Source of the DNA: Nemertoderma westbladi
Lineage: Eukaryota; Xenacoelomorpha; Nemertodermatida; Nemertodermatidae
DNA length: 64,000 bases
Direction of reading: 5' to 3'
Assembly (NCBI GenBank): GCA_032718475.1
Contig: JAUCBJ010007566.1
Coordinates: forward strand, 1-64,000
The notes under the pieces are model-generated. The model was not told the DNA's origin. It saw nothing but the letters and a program-made list of their open reading frames with translations, and made no database searches. Shown here in pieces: positions 30,201-42,751 of this stretch. Position numbers and translations under genes: made by a program. How positions within the stretch are numbered: position 1 is the first letter of the stretch; every line of letters begins with the position of its first letter.

Positions 30201-31865
30201 AATGCAGTAATTTAAAGTCTTATCATCAAAGCAACATTTAAAATAAAATAACTACTGAATCCTAAAAATGATGCGGAGAGATTTTTTTTGCTTTATTTTA
30301 CTTCTTAAACAAAATAAAACATAATTATCCTTCCTTAACCAGCCCAAACGCTAACATCGCGTTCTTACTGGGTTTTTAATTTAAAACATGTCAACATTTT
30401 CGTCGTAAAATAATTTTTCAATACCCCCATAAAGTCCGCTACCGAAGCCTCACAAATACTTTGAAACATTGAGAATGAATTTATAGCGGCTCCTAAACCA
30501 CATAAAAAGGGAGGTTGCTGTAACCCAAGTGCTTGGTATTTATTGAATATCAAACGAATAAACAACAAAAGCACACAAAACAAGTTAGAGTGCCGCGTCG
30601 ATTGAAAACAAATTAACTATTGATTTTGTGGCCCATTAATGTCTGTGTTGCCGCCTGCCGAAACGCTTTGAAACTCTTTAAAAATATTCATCATTCCAGC
30701 CCTAATCCTCCTCCGTTAGCCAACTGCTATGCAGGCTGACTCGAAACTACCCGGCCAATTCTCTTTCGGTTGTTATATCAATTTTAATCATAGATAAAAA
30801 TCTTGAGATAAAAATTGAATCTTCAACACAGACATAAAGCCAATGAATAGTCCGGTATTCGGTTCGTTTATATTCGATTTGTTTGCGTTCGTTAATATCT
30901 TATATTCACATTTGTTGTCAAAATATCTCTGCTGAAAGCTGCAATCCCTCATTCTGAATCTGAGAGGTGTCCAAGGTGACTGACTGACTTTATCTAGTTG
31001 TCACTTATCGACATGGAAAGTAATTTTTAAATTGTGACTTCAAATGACCAAACAGATGAGTATTCCTAAGATGTAAGTAAGTATGCAATACACCCCCTTC
31101 CTTCCATTCCACCCTCTCCCCTTGAGTAATACAAAAATACATCGTCTTCCCCTCTCCTTTAATACTGGTACATTTATATATATTAGTACAATAAACACAA
31201 TATAACACATCTTTAATTAATCATTATCATTTAACCTCTCTAAAAATAATGTAGTATAATGTTTAGAATTGAAAGTGATTTCGAATAATGGCCACCTCGC
31301 ATGGCCGAGCCACTACATCTCCTAAGGCCCGATGGTCCCATGAGCTTTCATTTTTCATCATTCATCTTCCATCTTTTATATTTTTAGAAATCACTGTCTA
31401 ATGGAGACATTCACACATAATGACATTGTCTTTCATCTTACAACTTTCATCTTTCCAATTACAGTGTGAATGTTCTACTTTGTTGAAACATGAAAGATAA
31501 TGGATTTCCACATATTGTAGCTTTGTTTAGTAGTAATTTGTAGTATTATTATAGAGTATTAAGTATATATTGTATATATATATTATATTGTATATATATA
31601 TTATATTGTATAAGTTTGTAGTTATATAGATTGTATATTACAAAAACCAGGTAACCATTCTTTCATTGCCGATTTCACAGGTTACAGGTTTTGGAAAAAC
31701 AATAATTATTACCTGATGGATAGACCATAACCGAAATTAACGATATTGCAAGAAAGATATATATTAGAGTTGGTTTTTAGTACTACTGTAATTTGGAAAC
31801 AAAATTTTTGCGACGAATCTTTAGAAAAATATATACAGTACTATATGCTGGACAAATGAATCAGT
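30201..31865. other. Non-coding spacer
   Basis: AT-rich with a TATATATTGTA microsatellite at about 31563-31615. Nothing coding recognised. Confidence 0.4.
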
Positions 31866-32442
31866 TGAACGGAGTAGGCGACTCTGAAATTTTTTTTCGA
31901 CTTTTCGTTGGTTCCATTTGAAAAATCCCAGAGAGCAATTTTACTTGAAAAAATAATATTAGGTGAGTTGGAGAGCGATTTTAAAATGCAAAATTAAGCA
32001 AAATCAAAAAATCAGGCTGTTTTCGGAAAACTGCATTAGTGACGCCACTAACGCAGCACAAATTTTTCAATGGTTCCTATACAATATAATTTATCTTAGT
32101 AACTAAAATAAATATTGTAGACTGTAAGTAATATTTATTTGGTGTGTTTTTGTGCTGTGTTAGAGAATGTATTAAGAAATAGTAAAAACACTTTTTTCCC
32201 TCATCCTTCGGCCTCAAAATATTTTATATTAGCCAATCAACTGCGCTTGGCAACTGTTGTTATGGATGACGTTCCGTTCCTAAAACGGCCTGATTTTCGA
32301 TGTTTCAAATTGCGTTTTAAAATCGCTATAACTCAGACAATATTATATTTTTTTTAAGAAAATTGCTCTCTGGGGTATTTCCACCTGCTCTTTCAAATGA
32401 AACTAACGAATAAATGTCTGAGTCGCTATCCCCATACACCCA
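31866..32442. mobile_element. Foldback element (long imperfect palindrome)
   Basis: Arms of about 200 bp: the left arm, with GGCGACTCTGA, TTGGTTCCATTTGAAA, CAGAGAGCAATTTTACT and GCGATTTTAAAATGCA, is matched in reverse order on the other strand at 32250-32440. The centre has no transposase. The right edge abuts the 3' end of the reductase gene. Confidence 0.7.
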
Positions 32443-32459
32443 CAACGTTTTTCAAAAAT

Positions 32460-33483
32460 TTAGTTGACTTTCTTAGTTTCTCGTTGAGTAACTTTATTTT
32501 GAGTTACAGAGGCGAGTCTTCTATCGAAGTAACCCAACACAACCACAACAAGCAGTCGCAACGGCCCTGCGAGTAACACCTGAACGAATGTTTCTAACAC
32601 AGAGTTCGGGGGAGGGGACATCCCTGCAGTAAGTGTAGCGAGCATCCACCCGCCACCTCCGACCCAACTAGTAAACATTCCCGACTCAATATCCCCCATC
32701 AACCTCCGAGCAACATCAACTGCCTCCATGATTACGTAATTCCTTCCCAACACAGCCTCTCTTTCCTCGCACTTAATCAACGACCCTTTCCTGTGCATCG
32801 GGGTGTCCGCAGCAGGGGGATGATTAAGGACGACTCGAATACCGAAGGGACGAACTTCCATCTGTAACGACTCGCAAAAACCACGGAGCGCGAACTTAGA
32901 CTGTTCTGTTAGAGGCGCTGTAAATGCTGAAACCAGGTAAACCAGCCTGTCCGGCGTTAGAAGAAATGTATACAAGGCGACCACTCGTACGTGCCTTCAT
33001 AGATTCTAGAACAACTTTACTGGTATAAATCGATCCTAAAACGTTGACGTTTATAAGTTCTCCGATTTCATCTGCCGATTCTTCCTCCAGCGTTTTAGCC
33101 AATAACACACCGGCGCTATTGATGAGACAATCCACGGGCCCCGATTGGGCAACCGCCTGGCCAATAGCTGAATCGATAGCCCCATAACCCTCAGTTAGAT
33201 CTACCGAGATAGCGTTCACCATCTGATTGTTTCCATTCGCTGATTGGCTGACCCGATATACAGCCTGACTCAACCGCTCCCGATCGCGAGCTAACAGGGT
33301 CACGTTCGCCCCGCGCTCGGCAGCGCAGATGGCGATCTCCAACCCGATCCCACTGGATCCCCCCGTGATTAGAACATGGCTGCCATGGAAACTGAACGGT
33401 TTGGCGCGGGGTGTGTTTATCCATATGACAATAAACACCGTTAGCAACACGCAGAAACCAATAATACAACATAGACATAACAT
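32460..33483 (-). pseudogene. KDSR: 3-ketodihydrosphingosine reductase, frameshifted in active site
   Basis: A short-chain dehydrogenase that reduces 3-ketodihydrosphingosine to dihydrosphingosine with NADPH at the ER membrane. An N-terminal membrane segment (about 1-22) precedes the nucleotide-binding TGGSSGIG motif (about 40-47), then NSAG and YSAS. The second frame gives SKFALRG, a FCESLQMEV helix and a hydrophobic C-terminal segment before a basic tail. Order and length (about 335 residues) match KDSR. The frames join inside the catalytic YxxxK: 13 bp at 32898-32910, bounded by TCTAA direct repeats, separate the Ser and Lys codons and cause a stop. No introns are visible, so it may be a retrocopy or an intronless gene. 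A real loss, an allele or an assembly error are all possible. Confidence 0.85.
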
Positions 33484-33742
33484 TGTGCAGTAGTGGGTAG
33501 TGAATTAGGCAGTCCATCATAACAGTTGAGGGGCCATGCCATGGCCTACTTAAACTTACTTTTTAGCCTTAAAATTTAAGGCCATTGCAAATAATATCTT
33601 ATTTGAAACATAGGGTATATAGTTTCTATTATACGTCTTTATTGTTTATTCTTAAAATATTGTATTTCACAACTGTAGTGTAGGGCGTTTTCCATAGTGG
33701 GGCGAGCCACGAAGTTGGCGGAGCCTTAGCGAACTGACACTG

Positions 33743-34500
33743 TTTGTACGCGCTTTTGAAGACCTTTAGCAGTTTAACCTGCCAAAATTTATATGTCTTT
33801 TGGTTTATAAATAGACTTTAGAAGTTGACAAATATTTAATACCAATAAACACAACATTAGCAGAAGCCAGCCTAGTGCGCGTCCATTCACCCGCTGGATA
33901 TACCCGGGAGACTGGGTTCTGAGGGCTTAGATTATTATTGCAGTGTAAGCTTACTGTATTATTCGATTGATCGTTAATAAATAATTTCTGACTAATATTA
34001 TTCACTTTCGGGAAATATTAACAGTTCCTTTAGGACGTGGCGCTCTATCTAGGTAAACAGAGATATGACTTATACTAATCACAACGGCAAGTCTGTAAGG
34101 CTTATGATTCACGTATGAGGCGCATTCTTTAGGAAATGCTTAGTTATCAGTCACAATCAGGCACACTACCGGTAACACACAATACTGCTCACTAATTTGC
34201 CGACCGTCAATGAATTTTATCATATATAAAGAGAACAGCAACGGACTCATGTAGTGCTTATCAAATAGCATTAAATTCACTACAAACCACCATAATATAA
34301 GTCGCAATCGCTATATATAACCCGTCTCTCTAACCTGTAGTGTATCAAGAAAATTGGGAAATTTGGGTTCTTTATAGATGTTCTCCAAATAATATTCAAC
34401 CAAAACACAACAGTAACCAGCAGTATAATAATGTATGTTGAACCGATAATGTAAGACTGAATTGAGATAAGATAAGCCGATTGATATGCACTGATAACAG
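33743..34500 (-). repeat. Element 1 terminal region, copy A (LTR-like)
   Basis: Shares blocks such as TCACCCGCTGGATATACCCG, TTAGGACGTGGCGCTCTATC and CTCATGTAG with 37679-38400. Both start TGTT(TGTA)CGCGC after CAC. Probably the 3' LTR or 3' terminal region of the BEL element 1 family. Weak similarity continues to about 34800, but no clean end or target duplication is visible. Confidence 0.55.
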
Positions 34501-35019
34501 TTATACGCTCTATAATCTTAAGCCTACTATTGTTTCTTCTAAAGTATGAAACGAATTGACTCTAGAGCCGGTGTTCCTGGCCTAGATAGAAAACAACACA
34601 ACAGTATCAAGAAAAACAGTAAGACTGAACACTCCTAGCACGATCGGCCGAATATCTCCACATCGACAGAAAAAATCGCTCTGATTGGCTGTTAAGCTAA
34701 ACAAAGAACCATGTGTCCAATGGCCGTTTCCATGTCAGCAACCAGCTGTTAGATGTCGTAAGCTGAATCATCAAGGCTAAGCTGTGCCAGGGTATTTGGT
34801 GCATTGCGGGTTTTTTGCCTTACCATGTCCGCCAAAGCACACATATAGAAGAATGACGTTTATGTCCGTTAAAACACTTATAACGGTACCTTGCGGGCGA
34901 GGGGGATATATATATAGTTAGAGAGCTTTTTAGAGTATTCCAGCGCCTGGGGGGAAACTGGATTGCAAAGCAAAAGGGCCAGTTATATCCCACAGAAGCT
35001 TTTACACCGCTCCCAGAAA

Positions 35020-36535
35020 ATGGGATTTGAGTCTATAAAATATACAAAATCACAGTTTCTAATATACGTAAATACTCTAAACAGTTAGTCTTTCTAACGC
35101 GGACGGCGTTTACGCAGTTTTTTAAAGCTAGCCAGAGTCTTTTTCTCTTTGGGGCGAGCCACTTTACAAGGAGGGCTATAACTCCTGGGTGAAGGGTGCA
35201 ATATGATTGCATCAGAAGGTGTAGGATTATGGTCGGTGTATCCGCCAGTCGAAGTACCGGGTTGATTGACATCAACGTCGGGGGAGAGGGGTCTAACGGC
35301 TTTGAGAGCTCGTTTTAAGACAGCCGCTCTTACGGGTCCTTTATGAGTGGTCTGAACGAGAGCCGTGGGTGGACCATAGGCAGTTAGAAACCTCCGGGGT
35401 TTAATGGTTCTTTCTAACTCGCGTTCGCAGGCTCGGTATTCATAAGGCCGTCGATATACTTCCTGTAACTCGGGGTGTGAGTTAACAAATAAGTCTCCAT
35501 AGTCCGGGTCCTGACGGATATAATTGATTAAGCTATAGGAATGAAGGTCGCTAGGATTAACACTCCTGAGAAATTTGTGTACGAACTTGGTTGAAATACA
35601 TTCTCCGACGCGCTTCAGTAGTTCGTAACTCGATATGCGTGATTTCTGTTCGACAGAAGCGAATAGATAAGGATGGAACGCATAAACTCCTTCGTAAGCG
35701 CGTCCAGGATAATAACGATGGCGCGAATCACAATGTAAATCAGCGTTCGCTTCCCAAGCTCTGATGTAACGTAGTGTGATCATTTCATCTACGCTTTCCA
35801 AATCGTGATTAAAAAGGGCAATCGAAACTGGCGCGTCCCTTTAGTTGACAATGGTGCCATTGAGTCATAAATTGAGGGCAAACCGCAAAAATGTGCAAGT
35901 TATTGAGTCTGCAATACGCGCAATAAATTTCCATCGCCGGTTGTTCGTGGAAATAGGAACAGCGGACGTTTGTGTCCATGGGCGTAACATGGTCTCTCGA
36001 TGCGCATAACCGACAACGTTGCCGAGAAACATAGTTGGCATGGCGATAATTGTACGCAGTGAGACACTGTGGACCTTGATACCATTCTAGGATATAATCG
36101 TTGTCGCTGTTCCGGGCGCGATAGGCTGAATCTCCTCAGATTCTAGGCATATTGGTTCGTCTTCCCAGTCTGTTACGAATAGAATTTTCGTGATCTATTC
36201 TCGGTTTATCGTTATGACTCCGCTGGGTATGATATTTAAATAGAACCATTTCCCTTTCAGTGTCTACATCGTCCGTATCATGTAAATCGATAGGATGGCC
36301 GGTAGTTAGGAAGTCCATATACGTACTATTACGATGCGTATAGCGAGCGGTGAATTTTCGATAGTCCAATTCACGCGTAAGTTGCTCTTGGGACATCGGC
36401 GGTTCGATATAACGACCATCGTCCTCCGTAATGGTTGGATCGGTTTCACTGCGTATCAAGCTATCCACCAATGCTTGTAAAGGTAGAGTATATCGCTCCC
36501 TGATACCAAGATCATCTTCTATCAACTCCGTCATA
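35020..36535 (-). pseudogene. Decayed copy of the element 1 post-pol ORF
   Basis: The frame 35801-35094 encodes the same C-terminal domain as 39013-39864 with about 75% identity by eye, including the Arg/Lys-rich end. Upstream, the zinc-knuckle region is degraded: one knuckle Cys is Trp and its His is Arg, and two extra bases shift the frame near 35812. A further 1-base shift lies near 36110. Where the other copy has a TGA (39970) this one has an Arg codon. The piece 36534-36136 (frame MTELIEDDLG...) has no clear match to the 825-codon frame, so the two copies differ upstream. Confidence 0.7.
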
Positions 36536-36540
36536 TCTGC

Positions 36541-37678
36541 TATCTGAGTTTATTAATATCGAAATGAGTTTATGTTTAGGCGAGCGGACGTCGCTGCCTA
36601 CCTCACTTTGCCCCCGGACAGTGGGATTCTCATCGCCGATGTACCGTCGTCGCGGTGTTTACGCCAACATGTAGCAACAGCACGACAACGATAACCGGCA
36701 CAAGTCACTCCACTGTCCGTCCCAAAGGCTTGAATCCACTTTAGGTTCTTTCTATAGGAGAGTTGGGCTACTTTCACAATTGCGACTAGCTACTGTAAAC
36801 ATACTTTAGCAGTAACATTCATCTATAAACGCACAAATTCCACACAACTGTCACCAATTGTACACATACAGGCCATTTGTCCGTTAGTCAGTGCCTTCCA
36901 GAATGTCACGTTATTACTGTGTATCTTTGGATACTAACAGTGTGCTATGTATTCTCTATGCTATGCAATGGGACAAGCCTTCTATTGTTCTTTTAACTTG
37001 CTTCTAATTCTAGCGTGGGTGTTGCTATGGTGACATTATGGAAAACTAGCGGTAGAATTAGGGTAATTCTCATGCATACAGATCTGGAATGCTATTTAAT
37101 AATAATTCTTTAATTGTCAATAGCCTCTTTATACATGATTTTATTAATTTTATTGGCTATTGACTATATGTCGGAGATTCTCGCACTCTAATACACTCAA
37201 TGGGATGAATCTCCGCTCCCATGATCTATTAATTAATGGAATTTTGGGAATGTTATAAATTGCACAAAACGACAATTTATGAATTTCATTTAAAGTATGA
37301 ATTTAAATTTATTCCCGTGAATTTTATTATTTGATGTTAAAATTGACACAATTTGATTCCAGAGCAGGTCTGGGGACATAGGATCCTTAATTCTATGAAA
37401 TTTGTCTTTTAAGAGTATCGGGAAGTGCTACGATATCTTAATCGACTAGAATTGTTAACGGATCTGAATTTTACAGATTTTAATAAATATTAAATTAATA
37501 TTTAAGATGGACACCGATTTATTCCAGAACTTGTCTGGGGACGTTAACCATTGATTCTAGAATTTGTCTTTCAAGTATATCGGTGGGTGCCGCGATATCT
37601 TAATCGACTAGAATTACAGATGGTCAAAAGGTTTAACAGATTTATTTGCTTTTTACGCTACTGTTAGAGGGACATCAC
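36541..37678. other. Spacer with a 165-bp tandem duplication
   Basis: AT-rich. About 100 bp at 37356-37455 is repeated at 37521-37620 (ATTCCAGA...GTCTGGGGAC...GATATCTTAATCGACTAGAA). No gene recognised. Confidence 0.5.
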
Positions 37679-38400
37679 TGTTCGCGCTTTCAGACCTTTG
37701 GCAGTTTAACCCGCCAAATTAGGATGTCTTCTAGATAATAAATCACTTTTAGCCTCTGACAAGTATTTGATTCACTACACTAGTCGAAACCAATCGGTGC
37801 GCGATCATTCACCCGCTGGATATACCCGGGAGATTGGGTTCGACGGCTTAATCTTATTGCTATGTAAGCCTAATGTATTATTCGACTGACAGTATTATAT
37901 AATCTCTGACAATATTATTCACCTTCGGGGAATATTAACAGTTCCTTTAGGACGTGGCGCTCTATCTATATAAACAGAGTTATGACTTAAACTACTCACA
38001 ACGATATGGCTTAGTTACAATTCACATATATGGCGCATTCTTTAGGAAATGCTTCGTTATCAGTCTCGCTCATACACAACGCTGCACAATACTGCACACT
38101 GATCTGCCGATCTTCACTGATTTTAGTCACATATAAAAGGAACACAGACCGACTCATGTAGGGTCTATCAAATAACATCAGATTCACTTCAAACCACTTT
38201 AACATAAGTCACAATCGTTATATGTAACCTGTCTCTCTTACCTTCTGTATATCAAGAATATTGGGTTTTCGGGGTTATTTATCATTATTCCAAATATAAT
38301 AATTCATCAACCATATTATGAAGAACTGACAGTAAATAGCAGTATAACAATATAAAGTATGCACAGGTATATTAGATTAGGTATGTTGCGTTGATTGAGT
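37679..38400 (-). repeat. Element 1 terminal region, copy B (LTR-like)
   Basis: Homologous to 33743-34500. It lies downstream of the post-pol frame of element 1 in coding sense, as expected of its 3' LTR or UTR. A TATATAAA-like segment occurs on the plus strand near 37967. Confidence 0.55.
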
Positions 38401-39012
38401 ATGGGCCAGTTAACCAGTGGCCAGTGTGCCGTGGTTTGTTTGCAAGTTTGAGACAATCAGATAACGGATATATGTCCTTATAATTAAGCCTACTAGTGTT
38501 AGGCTAAAACAGAAAAGCACAAAATATTCCCAAGCCGCTCTCTCCTGGCTCAGGACAGAATGTAAACACTGCCCATAATGCATTGCGTGATTTCTAGGAA
38601 ATTTCTGTACAAGAGCCATAAAAATGCTCTGATTGGCTGACTGAACTGAGAGACGCCGTAGAACAAAGAAAATCGACACGTATGAATATCAGCTGTTAAC
38701 CGTCGTCATAGTAACTACTGTTCAAGAGTAGCTATCACCTTTTGCGTCACGGAATTGCCATAGAATCATCAACTATGCCTTTCACAGTACACATACGGAG
38801 GAAATAGCTCTTAGATCCTCTAAAAAACACCGATACAGCAATAATACGGTCTCTTACACCTATTAAATCAACTACAGAGTATTTTAATGTAAAAATAATA
38901 AAAATAACGGGGCAATTCAGCAAAGGCTTTTACACCGCTCCCAGAAAATGGGATTTTCAGTCTATAAAATATAAAAATCACAGTTTCTAAAACCTAAAGA
39001 TACTCTAAACAG

Positions 39013-39969
39013 TTAGTCTTTCTTACGCGGACGGCGTTTACGCAGTTTCTTGAGGCTAGCAAGAGTCCTTTTCTCTTTGGGGCGAGCCACTTTACGAGGA
39101 GGGCTGTAGCTCCTAGGCGAAGGGTGCAATACAATTGCATCAGAAGGTGTAGGGTTACGATCGGTATACCCGCCGGTCGAAGTACCTGGTTGATTAATAT
39201 CAACCTCGGGGGAGCGAGGTCTAACGGCCTTGAGGGCGCGTCTCAGGACAGCAGCTCCTACGGGTCCTTGACGGGTCGTCTGGACACTAGCGGTGGGTGG
39301 ACCGTGAGTGGTGAGGAACTTTCTTGGTTTAATGGTTCTCTCCAGCTCGCGTTCTCGGGTTCGATATTCATATGGTCGCCGAGATACTTCCTGTAGTTCA
39401 GGATGCGAGTTCACAAAGATGTCGCCATACTCAGGGTCCTGACGGATAAAATTGATCAGGTGATATGTGGTTATATCATTAGGGTTAACGTTTCTAAGGT
39501 ATTTTCTGACAAACTTGGTGGAAATACACTCACCAACACGCTTCATTAACTCGTAACTTGGTACGCGTGTTTTCTGTTCAATCGACGCGAATAGATAAGG
39601 ATGGAACGCGTAAACTCCCTCGTAAGCTCGTCCAGGGTAATAGCGATGTCGGGATTCGCAATGTAAATCCACGTTCGCTTCCCAAGCTCTGATGTATCGC
39701 AGGGTGATCATCTCGTCTACGCTCTCTAAATCGCGATTAAAGGGACAATTGTAACTTTCATGTCCTTTAAGTTGACAGTAGTGACATTGAGTCATAAATT
39801 GTGGGCAGACGGCAAAAATATGAGAGTTATTAAGCCGGCAATAAGCATAATATATTTCCATCATCGGTTGTTCGAGGAAATAGGAACAAGGTACGCTCGA
39901 GTCTAGAGGGGTGAAGTGGTCTCTCGATGCGCATAATCGACAACGTTTTCGAGAAACGTAGTTGGCGTG
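39013..39969 (-). CDS. Element 1 post-pol ORF, zinc-knuckle and C-terminal part
   Basis: In frame with the 825-codon segment upstream and separated from it only by TGA at 39970-39972. The first 65 codons hold clustered Cys/His motifs: CRLC...C, YCRLNNSHIFAVC and CHYCQLKGHESYNC. A conserved helical domain follows, then a Pro/Ser-rich stretch and the very basic KKLRKRRPRKKD end. The knuckle spacing (YCR..SH....CP....C..C...GH....C) is shared with the post-pol protein of element 2 at 52600-52770. The function is unknown; nucleic-acid binding, as for a nucleocapsid, is inferred from knuckles and basic tail. The neighbouring decayed copy has Arg at the stop, so the TGA is probably a nonsense mutation. 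Confidence 0.75.
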   Translation of the reverse strand, partial: HANYVSRKRCRLCASRDHFTPLDSSVPCSYFLEQPMMEIYYAYCRLNNSHIFAVCPQFMTQCHYCQLKGHESYNCPFNRDLESVDEMITLRYIRAWEANVDLHCESRHRYYPGRAYEGVYAFHPYLFASIEQKTRVPSYELMKRVGECISTKFVRKYLRNVNPNDITTYHLINFIRQDPEYGDIFVNSHPELQEVSRRPYEYRTRERELERTIKPRKFLTTHGPPTASVQTTRQGPVGAAVLRRALKAVRPRSPEVDINQPGTSTGGYTDRNPTPSDAIVLHPSPRSYSPPRKVARPKEKRTLASLKKLRKRRPRKKD

Positions 39970-42591
39970 TCAATAATCGTACGCTGTGAGACGTTGTGGA
40001 CCTTGATACCACTCTATGACATAATCATTGTCACTGCTCCAGGAAGCTGTAGGCTGAATCGCTTCTGATTCCAAGCATACTGGTTCATCCTCCAGCTGTA
40101 TAGACGAAGTGGGTGCGTCGGTCTCAGTAAGTGGACCCACTGTCTTTATTTCCACGACAGAATAACCTGTAGGTATTCGGGGTCTTTGTATAACAGATGA
40201 ATGTAAGTTCTGTATACAAACGTCTTGAAAAACGGCAAATCCAGCGCTACTCAGTTTCTCCGCAGCTGAGTCTCTCAGACTGAGTTTGGTCAGCGCGCGG
40301 TCCTTGAACTGACTATCGACGTTACGGAACGGAGTCAGAAAGCGCCGGAAACATTCGAAACGTATGAACTTATTGTGTTCGTCTAACTTGGCGAGTTTAG
40401 TTCCAAGTATTAATGGATGAGCGCGTATGGTACGACTGCACACATCGGCTAGCCAACCGGCAAGTGCTGCGTTTTCAAAGATCGTGTATATAGCTAAGGA
40501 AGGGCGAAGTGGAACACTCATAAAGTTATATACGGCACCAGGCGCAGTTAATGGTCCATCAAAATATAAACGAGAGTAATGATCTCCATATACTTGCTGG
40601 TAATTGATAGGATTTCCAACTTTGAAATTCCATCCATATTCTTGAAAGGCAAGATGTCCGATGGATGTCCGTTGTACCTTAGTAATGTCGCTGGGTGTAT
40701 TGGCATACATAGTGCGAAAGAAACCTCGGCCTTCGGCCCAAGGAGCAATCAGCTGAGTATCAACGAAAGGGTATGGAATGTTTTCCATATTCCGGAAGTC
40801 GTTTTGGAGATCTCCATAAACAGCTGAGCCGATTTTTAGGATTCTTTCGTTAAACAACATTTCGAGCACAGGTTGGGGTAACATTGATCCATCGATACCC
40901 ATGGCCGGTTTGCGCTCGGTGTCGGTGACGTAACGCTGCGCGAGCTCGAATAGTCCATGTCGAAGTTTCTTTTGTGTCTCCGTAAGGGTTTCAAAAGAAT
41001 AATCAATCACGTCGGAACACGCTCGAGTGAATACGTGGGTAGAACCAGCGAGTCCTCGTATATGTATCATTCGCGTAGTTCCTAGTTCTCCCACCGGAAC
41101 GCTACCTTCGTTGTCATAAGTAACAACGCCATACATCTCGATAACGTTAAGAGTTTCGTTCCATTCTTTAGTGGCGTTTTCGAGAGTCATTCCTACTGGA
41201 TGCCACAAAGTAGCGCATTCGCTGGCATTGGGTAAATCTCTATACTTTAAGCATTGTGTAGTATAGGTTTCCACATCTCCGTATCGTTTTATTCTTTCTT
41301 CCTCGAATAACACGTCAAGATTCCAGTGCACCAATCGAGTTTTAATGAATCCATCAAGATTGTACGGAGGTAATATTTCTTTCTCTATTCTGGAAATATT
41401 ATACGGTTTTCGAAATGAGTTTAGTTTAACTAGCTGATCTAGATGTTTTTGTAGTTGTTCGAGTTCGACAAGGTCGAGAGGATTGATTAATGGTAGAAAC
41501 CTCAGACTATGCGTAGGATCTTCCGGTTTTACCATGTAATATTGCTTTAAATTGACGTAATAAGGATGATCCTTAATTCCATAAAATGAGTCCGGCAAAG
41601 GTCTAGCGCGTATGTTAACATCGTGTACCATGCGACGGACTAGATCCGCTCTATTGTCCGGAGGCTCAACAAGTACACCATCGACACGAGCAGCCGCGAT
41701 GGGTGGACGTTGTATCATAGGAGCGTCAGCAATGAGCTCTTGAGATCTGAGATCGGTATTAACCGGTTGAGGCTGTACCGTAGCAAAGAGCTTGTCTTTA
41801 AAATGAGGAACCATCGAGGGGTGGAGGATCGTTTTGGAATAGAGATCCGTCACGAGAATTTGAGTTTCTGGTTGGGCTAAAGCAGCTTCTTCCCTCTCAG
41901 TCAGCTCTATATGTCTCTCCTCGAGCTGATTTTCCTCCGCTTGTTGTTGCAAGCGCTCGTCCAGGAATTCCTGTAGGGAGTAGGTTCGTCCACGTTCGAT
42001 GTCCTCCTCTAGATTTTGTATTTCTCTATCGAACTGGGGCAAAGCTAGTTCTTTCACCGCTTGGACTTGTTGTTGCAATTTACGTTTCTCCAAGCAATCG
42101 TAAGTTCCTTTTCCGATTTTCTGCCGAATAGCGTCCAATGCATTTCGTATCACGCTCTCTTCGACTTCTGTAACAGGTTGGATCGGAGGGAGGCCAGGAC
42201 GGTTGTAGGGGTTAAACGGTGATATTAGATGACCGCGTCCTAGTCCAGCGAGGTAAGGTTGGCGAATATCTAACGAACCCACTACCGGAGTGCCACCAAT
42301 CAACTGTTCAGGTAACACTAGATCTTTGAACAGTGAGTACAGCTCGGGAGGATCCGTAATACTATTAGGATCGAGAGTTTGAGGTATCACTTGGGAATGA
42401 GGAGGTCTGACCGAGTATTCCGGAACTCTGATCATGGGTTTATTCAATGATCGTTTAAGGCGCGCGACCGTAGGTGATACGTCGAAAAGGTTTCGCTCGA
42501 AACTCCCATAAGTATATCGCGTAAAACTGTGTTTAGCACAACGTCTCCGCGGATGTTTATGCCTTTCGATTTGCTGGTTAGGTCTAGGTCA
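39970..42591 (-). CDS. Element 1 post-pol ORF, large N-terminal part (unknown)
   Basis: An open frame of 825 codons from ATG 42447 to TGA 39970; the same frame is open back to a TGA at 42589-42591 and continues beyond it. The protein starts MNKPMIRVPEYSV. It has a Glu/Gln-rich helical segment (about residues 110-200) and a long, probably globular part containing GIDGSMLPQPVLEML and YGDHYSRLYFDGPLTAPG. I recognise no enzyme motif, no membrane segments and no integrase DDE motif. Its position after pol is where some elements carry env, but nothing envelope-like is seen. Long intact coding suggests recent selection or recent origin. Confidence 0.6.
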
Positions 42592-42751
42592 TTCGTCACA
42601 GTAATACCAAAGACGCACGTCTTGAAGGGGAAACGCGGGTGATCGCTCTCCAGTTTTACAATATTCCTCCATCTGTTCGAAGCTATCTGGAACGACAGGG
42701 AGTGGTCGATCGGCGGTAAGATACATCATCGTAAAATAGAGCCGTTTGAGT

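Noticed and set aside
39970-42447. 825-codon frame as a missing integrase, tyrosine recombinase or env
   Set aside because: No H2C2/DDE motif, no His-x-x-Arg...Tyr arrangement and no signal peptide or membrane segments.
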